NCBI GenBank assembly: GCA_016271365.2
Contig: CM028132.1
Location: 587,209,001-587,273,000 of the forward strand
Direction of reading: 5' to 3'
DNA length: 64,000 bases
Source of the DNA: Neoceratodus forsteri
Lineage: Eukaryota > Chordata > Ceratodontiformes > Ceratodontidae
Shown here: positions 34,401 to 45,030 of the stretch, piece after piece
Layout: every line of letters begins with the position of its first letter
How positions within the stretch are numbered: position 1 is the first letter of the stretch
The notes under the pieces: model-generated
Database searches by the model: none
Told to the model about the DNA's origin: nothing
The model's input: the letters and a program-made list of their open reading frames with translations, nothing else
Translations under genes and position numbers: made by a program

Positions 34401-34470
34401 TATTGCACTTCAGAGGAACGAACCCTAGTGGAGGAACTTGAGCCTTTTATAAACCTATAGAGGACAATGG

Positions 34471-35495
34471 ACTCTCTTACAGGATCCATGGGAAGTGTTA
34501 CCACTGGCAGAATCGAGAAGGAGAATGAACCCCAGGCAGCTAAGGCCAGTTACTGTTACTCATGGATGAAACAGCTCCAGTGGGGCTACATTCATTTTGC
34601 AGCTTTGCAGGTTGCAGAATCACACCTCTGGCAGATGATGTTGAGCCCTTCAGACACATATATCAGTTAAGAACTGCCGGCATGAGTATGTGACATGTGA
34701 GTCCGATAGTTGCCAATGGATGGAAAGCTGCAGACTCACACCTCTAGTGGATGAAGTTGAACCCTACCTGCACTCATAGACCTACAAAAGGTGTGAGTTA
34801 GGGAGATGGAGTCCAGTAGGCCTGCTGGTGAGGGTTGTTTAAGGACAGCAGAGGCAGCAGGCTGACTGCTTTAGGTAGTTGAGGTGGAAGCAAAGGAGAG
34901 GAGTATGAGGTCTGAGATACTAGGCTGTGCAACAGAAGGATGGAGGAGCAGAACAGCAGAAGAAGGCAGGGAGTTGTGAAGTTATGGGAGCAGGCAGCAG
35001 AATTTAAATGGGAAAGGAGGGACTATAGCTTTAAGCTGGGTGATGACATTAGCACATGTCATTAATCCAGAAGAATGAAGACTGCTCTGAGATTGGAGCT
35101 AAACAGGAAGAAAATCCCCAAAGAAAAGAGACAACCAGCACCAACAAGAAGAGGAGCACAGAAGCAAAGGAGGAAAAAACACTGGCACACCTGGAGAATG
35201 AAGGAGCGGTACAGGAGGTGGAGGGGAGGCGGGAGGACTACTGACTGAAATGCCATATGGGCGAGTAGAAAACAGCAGGGGAGAGGAAGGGAGAAAGGGC
35301 AGGCAAGAAGGGACAAGAGCACAGAGAGAAGGGAAGGAAGAAGAAATGCAGTGTGGGGGGGGGCAGTGGGGACAGCTGAGGAAGTGCAGCTGGAGTGCCA
35401 ACAAACCTGCAGAGAAAGAAAGAACAGGGAGGCAAAGGGGGGTAAAACAGAAAAAATGAAATAAACAAATGGAGGATAGCAGCACAGCCACACAG
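34471..35495. other. Unassigned, partly purine-rich sequence
   Basis: No coding domain is visible. The first part (to about 35040) may be the 5' terminal region of the DIRS-like element, but I found no inverted partner at the left end. 35040-35470 is an A/G-rich stretch; the long antisense frames over it are composition artefacts. Confidence 0.4.
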
Positions 35496-35610
35496 ACTAT
35501 GCAGCAGCTCAGGTGTGTTTGAGACACGCTAGACGTGGACTGCTGGGAGAGGCTGGAATTTATTTCAGTTGTGGGAGGAGTTATTACCCCACAATGAACC
35601 TTGGGCAAAG
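35496..35610. repeat. Interspersed repeat shared with 9.34-9.43 kb
   Basis: CTGCTGGGAGAGGCTGGAAT and the following GTTGTGGGAG..TTATT..CCCCACA segment match 9365-9425 closely. It marks a second copy of the unclassified repeat described there. Confidence 0.65.
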
Positions 35611-35621
35611 GCCTCTCAAAA

Positions 35622-35720
35622 AAGAGATCCAGTGGTCTAGGCTGGTAGTGTGTTACACTTCTATGTGGGTGACCTCAGTTCGAGTTCTGCACCTGACTCT
35701 CCTGCCCTTAGCTGGTGAGG
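35622..35720 (+). mobile_element. tRNA-derived SINE head
   Basis: The segment has an A-box-like TGGTCTAGGCTGG at about 35632 and a B-box-like GTTCGAGTTCTG at about 35679, spaced as in a tRNA promoter. Stem pairing of a functional tRNA is not convincing. A tRNA-derived SINE is more likely than a tRNA gene. Its 3' body and tail were not delimited. Confidence 0.55.
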
Positions 35721-36279
35721 TTTAGGATGCAATGCACTGACACCGAGGAGTGAGCAGATCTGTCTCCTGCCATGGTAGGATCAGTCATGGCATTAATGTC
35801 ATGGGTAACCACACAATGTCAATGACAACCCACCTACAGGATATTGCAATGGACAGGTCCTACTTTGGATTATGTGGTGTAGTCACTCACACAGGAAAAA
35901 AACAACATTCTTTAATATATCACATTTCACAAACATAAAGTCACCTGAGTAGGGAGGAGATCGATCCAAATCAAGTGCTCCTTAACAGATCCTACAGCTC
36001 CCCTACATTTTCTGGGCTGGCTACAGGCCTGTTTCCCAGATGGGCCACAGTCACAGTTCACATTTCAGGCTTGCAGCACAGCAAGTCTCTCATACAACAG
36101 ATGCAATGTCCAGCTTTGATTTCATACTGAGCTAGTATGTGATTACCTCCTTTTCTCATAGCAGAGGATCTGCTTCTCACTACTCACTCTGTTTCTGGCA
36201 GCTGTGCAGTCTGTCTCTGCAGCAACACACACAGGCTTCCTCTCTCTTCAGGATCTCATGTAGATCTCGGTCAATCCCC
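35721..36279. other. No supported feature
   Basis: No recognised domain, tail or inverted repeat. The body of the SINE may extend into this region. The left terminal repeat expected for the copy-1 inverted-repeat element was not found here. Confidence 0.4.
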
Positions 36280-38114
36280 AAAGAGCCCCTGCTGTTCAAT
36301 GGGGAATGTCAGCTTTTGATTGTCCATCTAGTCTGTCAATTACTCAGGGCAAGGCTGGAAGTCTATCTCAGCTTGGCAGATGTTTGTCCAGAAGTGTACA
36401 CCAGGGTTTAGTCAGTCCTCTGTGTCCCAGGTGGTTCTTGTGACTCCCCTTAGAGGTTCTGCAGCCTGCTTCATTAAAAGGCAACCCATGACCCCATCTG
36501 TCATGCTTATGGAGGTCAGTGTGCACAAATATGTCAGTTACCTTTGCTGTTGTGGGGCACTGGCCCTAAAAGTCTTTAGCTCTGAAGGGATCCTGCCTTT
36601 AAAACATTATTTCTTGCCTAGTCCTTGTTGCAGTCTGGTTTTGTGGGGGCAGTGGGTGGGGACTCTCTACTGCCATTGCTAGTGCCAATGCATGCTGTTT
36701 ATTGATGGCAGCATAGCCTTTAAAGTCCAATGAGGGCTGCTGTTGTGACAGAGGAGGCAATGAAGAAATCCTGTCTCTTGCTGTCCTCCGACCATACTCC
36801 TCCCATCTCCTGCCACAGAGTTCATGTCCTCCACGGACAAAAAGAGCAAGAAAGCCAGCAGTTATATGGCCGGGCCTTGTGGAACCAGAGTCAATCCCCA
36901 CACTGTTGGGGGGGGTGACATTTGATTTAGCAACCTATTCATCCCCAAGCTTGGTGGAAAGGCTTGTTGCAGAAGCCCTTCAGAAAATGACATTTACAGT
37001 TGCAGATCTGAGAATGAGTAATTGCTCAAGTCATAAGCAAAATGAGTTCTGGGCTTTCTGTTCAGTTCCTATTCAGTCATTAGGATGGGAAAACTCTGGT
37101 TTAGATTATGGACATTTTTTTACCCTGAGCCCATGAAGTCAAAATTTAAATCAAAATTTGTTCAAATAGCCAATAAGACAAAAAAAAACCACAAAGCTCA
37201 GAGTATAGTTTACACTCATCACCCAAAAAGTGAACTGTGTGTGAAGAGAAGGTGTCTGTTTCCAATATTATCAAGCCCTTACCATCATCAAATTCATAAC
37301 GAGCCTCTTTGGGGAGACCAGGCCCTGCATAATGTGTGGATTACTTTAACTCTCACCTACCCGTGAAGGGATGAAAAACTGTAACCACATTCTGAGCACG
37401 TATAAGTTGCCAGTGTAGATGTTGCTGAACTCCGCCTAACTGGCAAAGGAACTGGTCTCCACCTAATTACACACACATACACATACAGTCAGAATAGATG
37501 GTGAACAATGCTTTGTATGTGTTCCTTTTGTCCAGCCAATATGGTTTTAATAACTCCACAGCATTCCAAACATCTGGGAAGGATTATTTGAGTTTTGTGT
37601 TTTTCGTTAGAGAGAAGGGTACCAGCAGGATGTCCTGTTTCACTGGACTCCTGGGGAAGGATATGGCCCAGAGCCTGACATTTTAGATAGAATCTGGCAA
37701 AACAAGGCACAACAAGGCATTAGCTCTGGCCTTTCATCCACTGTTCTTACCCAGACTGTTTACTGCCTGTTCTTTGTGCAATGCCCCATGCAAGAGCCTT
37801 CAGTAAAACTTCTGGAATCTTGTCCAGGCTTCCAAAACTCATCTTGTTTGTGTTTCTGTAACTTTTCTGTCCCTGTCTCTGCTCTTTTACACAACCCCAC
37901 CCTGACACACAGAGCTCTCACTGTTATCAGCAGACTTGTAGTGCCTACATGAGCTTCATTACATCATAGCCCTAAAATATGTGCCTGCTTATAGTGTAAC
38001 ATTGCCCCCACACCCACACACATACACATTCACACATAGACGCATGCACACACACACACACAATTTTTTTTCAATTCACAGGCAGAAACAAATAGCCGCA
38101 AAAACAAAACCTAC
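36280..38114. mobile_element. Inverted-repeat element, copy 1, left part
   Basis: 36280-38114 aligns with 46390-48701 plus 51362-51583 of copy 2 (for example 36300-36440 with 46410-46550, 36940-37360 with 47050-47490, 37480-37935 with 48290-48701). No transposase motif is visible. Copy 1 lacks the left terminal inverted repeat seen in copy 2. It is interrupted at 38114 by the AT-rich element ending at about 44050. Confidence 0.78.
37993..38062. repeat. CA-rich microsatellite
   Basis: An imperfect CA run lies within copy 1 of the inverted-repeat element. Copy 2 has the corresponding purer run at 51443-51474. Confidence 0.85.
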
Positions 38115-38919
38115 CTCCTGTTTGGAAAATAAATATACTGTATTTTAGATACATTTATAAAGGTATCGTTCAAATAAATGTTAAAATATATTTTCATCAT
38201 TTGTGGGAAGTATGTGCAAAATATCTCAAATTGGCCAATTTGAAATATCTGATTTATTTACAGAATATATGACAAGTATATCAAATAAATATCATAAATA
38301 TGTTTCCTTGATATGTTTATTACAGCTGCATGATATATATTTTATGTATCTGCCTATATATCTTGACTACTTAACAGATGTACTATGCAGTTGACAGACA
38401 TCTAAAATATTTTGTAAATATATGCATTGTAAAATATTTTCAAATACTCAGACAAAAAGCTGATTAACCATAACATAACATATCTTTAGCTATACATGTG
38501 GAATTCATCTTATTAGCAACCATTTAGATATCTAGGGTGAAATTATCATTTAACGATGCACCTTTAACTCAGACTTATAGGCTATATATGTACCTTACAC
38601 ATAGGACTTACTTCTCAATCAAATGACTCCTAAAGGCTCAAATTGGTATTTATACCACCCCTATTTGACTCACTTTTATGTAGGGGTGAGTTCCTACATG
38701 TACTTGTTTTCCACTCTTTACCTTTCCCTCTGGTCTGTAAGCTAATGGCGTCAATTCAAAATTATTTTAAAAATAGAAATGAATATGATTTTGGTTGACA
38801 AACTGTACTTCTGAAATTTGCAAAATAGTTATGTAAATATGTACAAGATACCAAAGCAGGCATTTACAAAATTATATCTGACATAGATAAAAATATATAC
38901 TCTACAGTTATTCTACACA

Positions 38920-39290
38920 TACGGTGCCCAATATTCAAAATTGTGCATGCCAATGGCACAAGTGAGTGCTCAGCACAACTGAGTTGCACTGGAGCAACAA
39001 AGGAATATATTCAAAAGAGAAGTGCCATGGGGGCACATCTCTTCTGAATATATCAAATAATGCATGCTGTGCAAATATAGTGCGCTGGCACATCCCCCAG
39101 ACAGGTCTGAATACCAGGAATGGGAAATGCACCAGCACATCAGAGATATGCCATCTGCAAATTCCTGATATTCAGACACCAATATGCAAATGGAGCCATA
39201 ATGCATGCTAGGCGCAAATGGGGCCATTTGCATGTCATTATGGCCCCATTTGCATGACTTGTGCAGGGCTGGCCAGCGAAATGTGCATAG
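38920..39290. repeat. Cluster of short hairpins
   Basis: Two clear inverted repeats occur: 39007-39052 (ATATTCAAAAGAGAAGTGCC pairing with GGGCACATCTCTTCTGAATA) and 39215-39255 (CAAATGGGGCCAT with ATGGCCCCATTTG). They appear to form part of a fold-back repeat extending from about 38920. No coding. Confidence 0.75.
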
Positions 39291-39299
39291 CACCCTCTA

Positions 39300-40015
39300 C
39301 ACCACGCAGTGATGGTGGTGGAGGCCCCACCCCATAGCTCCAATCACCATATGTCATTATAATCAAAATCCCTGTTGGCCATTGGTACCCTCTCCCCTCC
39401 TGTAGCAATGATCACCATATTTAAATGAAATTCTTATCCCTGGTGGCCCAGTGGTACCCCTTCCCCTCCCCTCCTTTAGCAACGGTCCCTGTATAGTATT
39501 AAAATTAATATCCCTGATGATCCAGTGGTTCCCCCCTCTCTGCCCATACCCCTGATCACTCATACAGCCGAAAGCGATATCCCTGGTAGTCTAGTGCTAC
39601 CCCCCCACCCTGCTGGTAACCCCGATTGCTGGTAAAGTGCACAACACCACCTCCCTGGTGGTCCAGTGGCACCCCCCACCCACACTGGACCCCCAGCCCG
39701 TCCAGCTCCCCCCAGTCACCGGTAGTCAGCAATTCCACCAGCATACCTCAGCTGCTGCCCACCAAATGACAGCTTACAGTAGCAGCTGCAAGCCCATTGG
39801 ACCACACTGTGGACCAATGGGCTTGCAGTGCATACTGTAATACTCATTCACAAATATAGACCACCAGGGATAATAATTGTATTTCAATATGACGATTGCT
39901 GCTATGGTGGGGGGGGTATCACTGGGCCCCCAGGGATGTTGCCTTTATTACAATACAGCAACTGAGGGTATGGGCAGGGAGGAGGGAACCACTACACTAC
40001 CAGGAACATCTCTAA
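39300..40015. repeat. Large fold-back repeat built of about 70-base units
   Basis: Five direct units with the core CCCTGGTGGTCCAGTGGTAC occur at about 39370, 39438, 39512, 39579 and 39654. At least three inverted units follow at about 39861, 39924 and 39998. Between them is a 63-base near-perfect palindrome (39776-39838) around GCAAGCCCATTGG. The open frames here are simple by-products of the repeat. Confidence 0.82.
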
Positions 40016-40281
40016 TATATTGAAAATATATGTTTGCTAACATACACTTATTGTAGAAATTACACAGTAAAATTACACTTGTATGAAAATATAATAATTA
40101 TTAACTGTAGAGTCCATAAAAACATTAAAAATTAAAACAAAATATTTTCTTTAATAGTATAACAAACGGGATGGAAAGGATTGGTCGGATAGGGCTGTTG
40201 GGGACAAGGTGATGCTTTGGGTCAAAATGGGACCAGGACAGAGGTCCTCCCTGCCAGGTTCCCATACCCAAGAGCTCTGCC

Positions 40282-41290
40282 GTGAGCAGTCAGGTGGTGC
40301 GGTCTTCCTCAGCGGTTCATCTGACTCAGGCAGTGCTGTGTAATTCCAGGTCTATTAAGAACAAGACCACTATAATCACAGAACTTGTTGACACATCTGA
40401 TCTGGCTCACATCACTGAGACCTGGTTGGATGAGAATGTAGGCCCAATATTGGCCTCAGCAGTGCTGGCCAGGTACTTGGTGATACACCACCCAAGGATG
40501 GATTGTAGGGTTGGGGGTGTAGCCACTTGTTTTAAAATGGAACTGGGCCTTGTGGATGTGCCAGTAGAGCTCACCAGATCCTTTGAATGTGTCATGGGTG
40601 TGGGTGAGGGGTGCAGGATACTGCTCATCTACTGTCCACCCAGGGATGGTAAAGGATTTCTGCAGGAGATTGCATCACTGTCGACGTGGTATTGGGATCC
40701 CCCCAGATGGGTTATTCTGGGGGATTTCAATGCCTGGGTCAACGATGAACTCTTACTTTTCGGTCAAGGTCTCCTCCAGCTTATGACCTTGTTGGGCCTC
40801 ACACAGGTTATTACCCCCGCTACTCACATTGGTGGTCACTCATTGGATCTGGTGTTCCTCCGGGGGATGGAGATCTCTGATTTGGTGGTGGAACTTTTCG
40901 GTTGGTCTGACCATCACACCATAGGGTTCAGGTTCATGGCTCCCCCAAATGGGTCTGCCCCTATGGAGATGGTCCGGTACTGCCCTTTGAGGGGGACTGA
41001 CTCCAGAAGACCTAATGGCAGTGCCAGACCTATCAGGGTTGTTGGGTGAATGCATGGATCTAGGGGATCTGGTACTGTCCTATAATAAGGCAGTGGTGGA
41101 TGCCCTGGATTCTAGTGCTCCTGTTCACGTTCGATCACTCACTCTTTGCCCAGGGTCCCCATGGTTTGATGGGACCTTGAGGGAGTTGAGGAGAGTGGAT
41201 CAAAGGTTAGAGATGGCTTGGCAAAAGTCCAGTCTGGAGGTTGACAGGCTTAGATTGATTGTGAAATCCAAGCTGTCTGCAGTCTGGTGG
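40282..41290 (+). pseudogene. L2-3 endonuclease
   Basis: The frame 40282-41049 opens on a non-ATG codon at 40282. It shows AVLCNSRSIKNK, HITETWLDE, CRILLIYCPPRDGKGFLQE, VILGDFNAWVND and WSDHHTIGFRF: the start strand with catalytic Asn, the ETWL catalytic Glu, LGDFN and SDH. All four catalytic landmarks survive. A frame change near 41040 leads into the linker (WFDGTLRELRR, about 41163). This is one of the most complete endonucleases in the window. Confidence 0.85.
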
Positions 41291-41559
41291 AGCCTTGTCA
41301 CAAGAAATGGAAGTGGATAAGGTTGCCACAGTCAGGTCTGGGATTAGCCCTGCCCCCTCTGTGGGGTGTTGCAGAGGTTGGCAGGAGGTTGCAAGCACTT
41401 GGCTTACTTGGTCCAACTTTGGCTGGCTGAACATCATGGACGTGGATCATCCCGACTTTGTGGCCAACCAGCTGTAGTTTGTATCTGGGCCCAACACATA
41501 TCCTGGTGGGGTGCACTGAGGAGAGCAGCCCAATCCTGGCTGAGATAGTTTGGATGTTA

Positions 41560-43000
41560 TTGGAGAGGGGGAGTCTTTCCTGATCCCCTGAAGGAGGCGG
41601 TCATGCAACCGCTCCTGAAAAAAACCTTCCTTGACCCAGACTGTCTTGGCAACTACAGAACTGTCTCTAGCCTGCCGTTTGTTGGCAAGATAATTAAGTA
41701 GGTGGTTATGCTACAGCTGGATGATCATTTGTCCATCCATGATGTCTATGAGTCTCTCCAGTCCAGATTTAGGAAGAGGCACAGCCCTGAGATGGCCCTC
41801 GTTCGGGTGCTAAATGATCTCCTAATAGCTAGAGATCAGAGGACCTGTTCCATCTTGGTCCTCCTTGATCTCTCAGTGACATTTGACACTGTGGACCATG
41901 GTGTGTTATTGAAGCACCTGAAGTTCATCTGTGGACTGTTGGGTACCGTCCTCAGATGGTTTTGATCATTCCTCGAGAGTAGGATGCAGAGAGTGGTCTC
42001 AGGAATTTATTCCTCTGACCCTCTCCCCCCCTATCCTGTGGGGTACTGCAGGGCTCCATTTTGGCACCCATGTTATTCACTGTGTATATGCTGCTGTTAG
42101 GGTACATTATTAGGTGGTACAGTTTGAGTTTTCACTGCATGCAGATGATACTCAACTGCACATGTCCTTTGTACCTGAACGAGGAGATGTCCTTTTAGTG
42201 TTTAACAACTGCCTATCTGAGATCCAGGACTGGATAAGTGCTAGTTGACTGAGTTTGAACCCAGATAAAACTGAGGTGTCGGTGGTGGACCCAGATTGTC
42301 GAGAGGTGAGTGTGTTGGCCAGACAACCCTCTGGTCTTTAGCTCGGGTGCGTCCAGCTTACCACATCAGATCAGGTGCATAACCTGGGTGTTATTTTGGA
42401 TGACAGTCTGACCCCAAAATCACAGGTGTCAGCTGTTGTCAAGACCTCTTTTTACCATCTGAGGAATACTGTCCTGGTGAAACATCTGGTTCCTCCTGAG
42501 GCTCTTCAGTCACTGATCCACCTTCATGACCACTCGTTTTGACAACTGCAATGCCCTCTACCTAGGGTTACTGAGGTTTGATATTTGCTGCCTGCAGCTG
42601 GTGCAGAATGCAGCTGCCAGGCTTTTGACTGGTACATCTAGGACCAGTCATATTACGTCTGTGCTCTGTGGACTGCACTGGCTGCCAGTGCGGTGTCATA
42701 TCACCTTCAAGGTCGGTTTGCTGACCTATAAAGCCCTACACGATCAGAGACCTAGCACCTGCTAGATCTCCTTTCTCCCTACCACCTCTCCCGACCAATC
42801 CAATCCACTGACTAGGGATTGCTAGAGATTCCAAGGGAGAAACTGCAAACATCTGGGGCCCGCTCTTTTGCATTTGTGGCCCCTACCCTGTGGAATTCTC
42901 TACCTCATGGGGTAAGGGAGTTACCATCCAAAGTTTTAAAACAGAGTTAAAGACCTACCTTTTTGGCCTTGCATTTCCAGAAGAATGTTAACATCAAATC
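41560..43000 (+). pseudogene. L2-3 reverse transcriptase and C-terminal region
   Basis: FPDPLKEAVMQPLLKKTFLDP precedes LGNYRTVSSLPFVGKII, SRFRKRHSPEMALVRVLNDLL, LLDLSVTFDTVDH, GYCRAPF-like remains of GVPQGS, and a HADD box (42139-42150) in place of YADD. The C-terminus (DNCNALYLG, GLHWLPVRCHITFKVGLLTYKAL, LWNSLP) runs from 42535 to about 42910. Several frameshifts and stops interrupt it. Confidence 0.85.
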
Positions 43001-43383
43001 TGAATGGACTGTCATCTTCTTTGTGGTCTGTGGTGTTACTAGATTTTAATTTATTGGTGGTTTGTGTGTTATATTTCATTTTTGAGTTGTTGATTCTATG
43101 TACAGGTGCCTTGATCAATGGGAAGTCACCTTTTACAAATACAATTTGATTTGATATGATTTGAAAATATATACACTTAAATATATCAATGCCAAGTGTA
43201 AGACATAGCTCATTGAATTCTGCAAATATCTAAAACACTGTATATCAGGAAAAATGCACCTATATCTGAAATAGGCATGTGATATATTTAGACAGATTCA
43301 GATATAGTTTACAAATTAACAAAATATAGTTATTTTCCATACTGGATAATTTAAAACTATGTTATGAATATACAGTGACATCC

Positions 43384-43625
43384 CCCAGGATGAAATGCAA
43401 TCTGCAGCATTTTGCAGCACTCTGCAGAATGCTGCAGCAGACCTACTGAATAAAGCAATGCAATTTCAATGGTAATTAGTCCCCTTTGTCATTCAGGAAA
43501 ATGTGACACTGCCAGGATGAAGTGAATGTCACAGTTTCCTGCATGACAAAGGGGACTAACTGCCATTGAAATTACATTGCTTTATTCAGTAGGTCTGCTG
43601 CAGCATACTGCAGAGTATGTTAAAA
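43384..43625. repeat. Hairpin MITE
   Basis: The left arm (about 43421-43510) and right arm (about 43530-43614) are inverted copies with only a few mismatches over about 85 bases. They include GCAGCAGACCTACTGAATAA pairing with its complement, around a loop near 43515-43530. No coding; typical of a small non-autonomous DNA transposon. Confidence 0.88.
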
Positions 43626-44050
43626 GTGATTTTCATCTTTAGCATTTAACAAGGGAAATCAAAAATGAGAAGGTATACGTAACTCAGAATATGTATCTTG
43701 GATATATTCAAAATATAGGTGTGCCTAAAATTCAATATATATAGAAACTACAAAAACATGTATGCACAAATACTGTAAGTATTTTTGATTTTATGCAAGG
43801 ACATAACATTGAAAGACCAAAACCCTGAATTTTGAAATAGTATAGCAAAAAATATATTTCAAATATATGTATCAAAGATGCTTCCCAAAAATGATACATC
43901 TTGGATTATTCTGTGAATAGCCAGAATATATCTGGAAATATAGCTGAAAAGTGTGACTGTATCTGAGATATGCTTGAAACATAGCTGGAGAAACAAGGAT
44001 ACAGTATATTTCAGATATTCAAAAAAATATAGATCTTTTCCATATGGGAT

Positions 44051-44560
44051 GGATGTGACGCACCAGCAATTTTGTAGCTGTGGTTTAATGCAGCTCAGGC
44101 TACATTATCAAACACAGCAGTCAGAGTAGACCCTGTGTAGCATAACTAATGCACTGATGAAGAAAAGGTCAATTTGAACAAAGACCACTGTAGTTGATTT
44201 GTTGTTCGGCTTCTGGAATGTTATTAGTGCTATCGCTGAGCTCCTCCCCCTAATAGAAAGAAATACAGAATTAGATTCCAGGGTTTATGTGGTATACAAA
44301 TGACTCATTTCCTAAAAAGGGTAGGGATGGTCAACAGTGGAACTCTTGGTATGAAAGGCTATGAACTTTTAAAAGGGAACAGTCAGCACCAATGACCCCA
44401 CACTCAAGTGTGGGGCTGGTCCCAACGTGCACTTTGTGTGCAAAAACATTGTAGTTCACTCACTGTTTACTGTAGCATAGTGGATTATATTAGATGACTT
44501 TTGATTAGCTCTAGGCTAACAGCTATTGTTACTATAAATCCCAAACTCCCCTGCAACTGA
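44051..44560. mobile_element. Inverted-repeat element, copy 1, right part
   Basis: 44051-44290 aligns with 51588-51830 of copy 2. 44370-44520 contains the right terminal inverted repeat, whose reverse complement matches 46250-46350 (AACAGTAAGT, TTTTTGC.CACAAAGTG and CCACACTTG blocks). Confidence 0.78.
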
Positions 44561-44692
44561 AATCAGAGCAGTAGGCAGCAGTGGGAGATTGAGCAGCCTG
44601 CAGTACATGTTAAAGGGGGCAGGAATTTTTTGCTAATTGTCAACAGATACTGATGTGCTGTATTTCCAGAAATGAAATTCTTGCTCCATCTG
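44561..44692. other. No supported feature
   Basis: This short spacer between the copy-1 element and the next MITE shows no recognised motif. Confidence 0.4.
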
Positions 44693-45027
44693 ATCCATAT
44701 TTAACTGTACCTGAATAATCACTAATGAGAAAAACTGTGTTTTCAATTACTTTCTTTTAATATACAACATTCGATACGGTTCTATTGATGGAACCAGTAA
44801 ACTGGAGTTTTTACTATGTAACGGATTGTGTACAGAATACTAAGCATGAGTTGTTGACCTATCAGAACCATGCTTAGAGTGCGGTACACAAATTGTGACA
44901 TAGTTAAAACTCCAAACCACTGGTTCCATGAAGAGAAGTGTAACAGAATGTTGCCCATAAAAACAAAACAATGCAAAATGCAGTTTTTTCACATCACATT
45001 TTATCCATGTGCAGTTAAATATGGATT
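44693..45027. repeat. Hairpin MITE, about 335 bases
   Basis: Its ends are inverted (ATCCATATTTAACTG at 44693-44707 against CAGTTAAATATGGAT at 45012-45026). The arms pair over about 150 bases, including GATGGAACCAGT and CTAAGCATG blocks, with the centre near 44863. No coding. Confidence 0.85.
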
Positions 45028-45030
45028 ATT

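Larger units (their letters stand above)
23350..34470 (-). mobile_element. DIRS-like tyrosine-recombinase retrotransposon, split by two LINEs
   Basis: Read on the minus strand, the order is gag (34400-33730 and 29860-29100), RT/RNase H (26200-24760) and tyrosine recombinase (24570-23530). L2-2 and L2-4 separate the blocks. Removing them leaves about 4.5 kb, a typical DIRS body. Such elements integrate by tyrosine recombinase rather than integrase or endonuclease, so no target duplication is expected. I could not identify the inverted termini or internal complementary region, and both outer limits are approximate. All frames are decayed. Ngaro-type is the alternative. Confidence 0.8.
40175..43160 (+). 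mobile_element. L2-3: canonical L2 LINE
   Basis: About 3 kb with a nearly complete endonuclease, a broken RT, a C-terminal region and an ATTTGA-type tail (43143-43165). It lies within the AT-rich inverted-repeat element and is the sister copy of L2-4. The exact 5' end is uncertain. Confidence 0.85.
38115..44050. mobile_element. AT-rich inverted-repeat element inserted in copy 1
   Basis: Copy 2 has the two flanks contiguous (about 51581-51590), so this block is an insertion. Its ends are inverted: TGGAAAA begins a few bases inside both ends, and a second shared block (TCATTTxTGGGAAG) lies further in. The outer arms are rich in ATATCTGAAATA-like motifs. The interior holds hairpin repeats and L2-3. 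No transposase was seen; without L2-3 it is about 3 kb and non-autonomous. Confidence 0.65.

Noticed and set aside
35062..35608. Long minus-strand frames rich in Ser, Pro, Cys and Leu
   Set aside because: They lie antisense to a purine-rich stretch; composition alone keeps them open and no domain is recognisable.
35622..35720. Functional tRNA gene
   Set aside because: Promoter-like boxes are present but acceptor and anticodon stems do not pair convincingly; a SINE is more likely.
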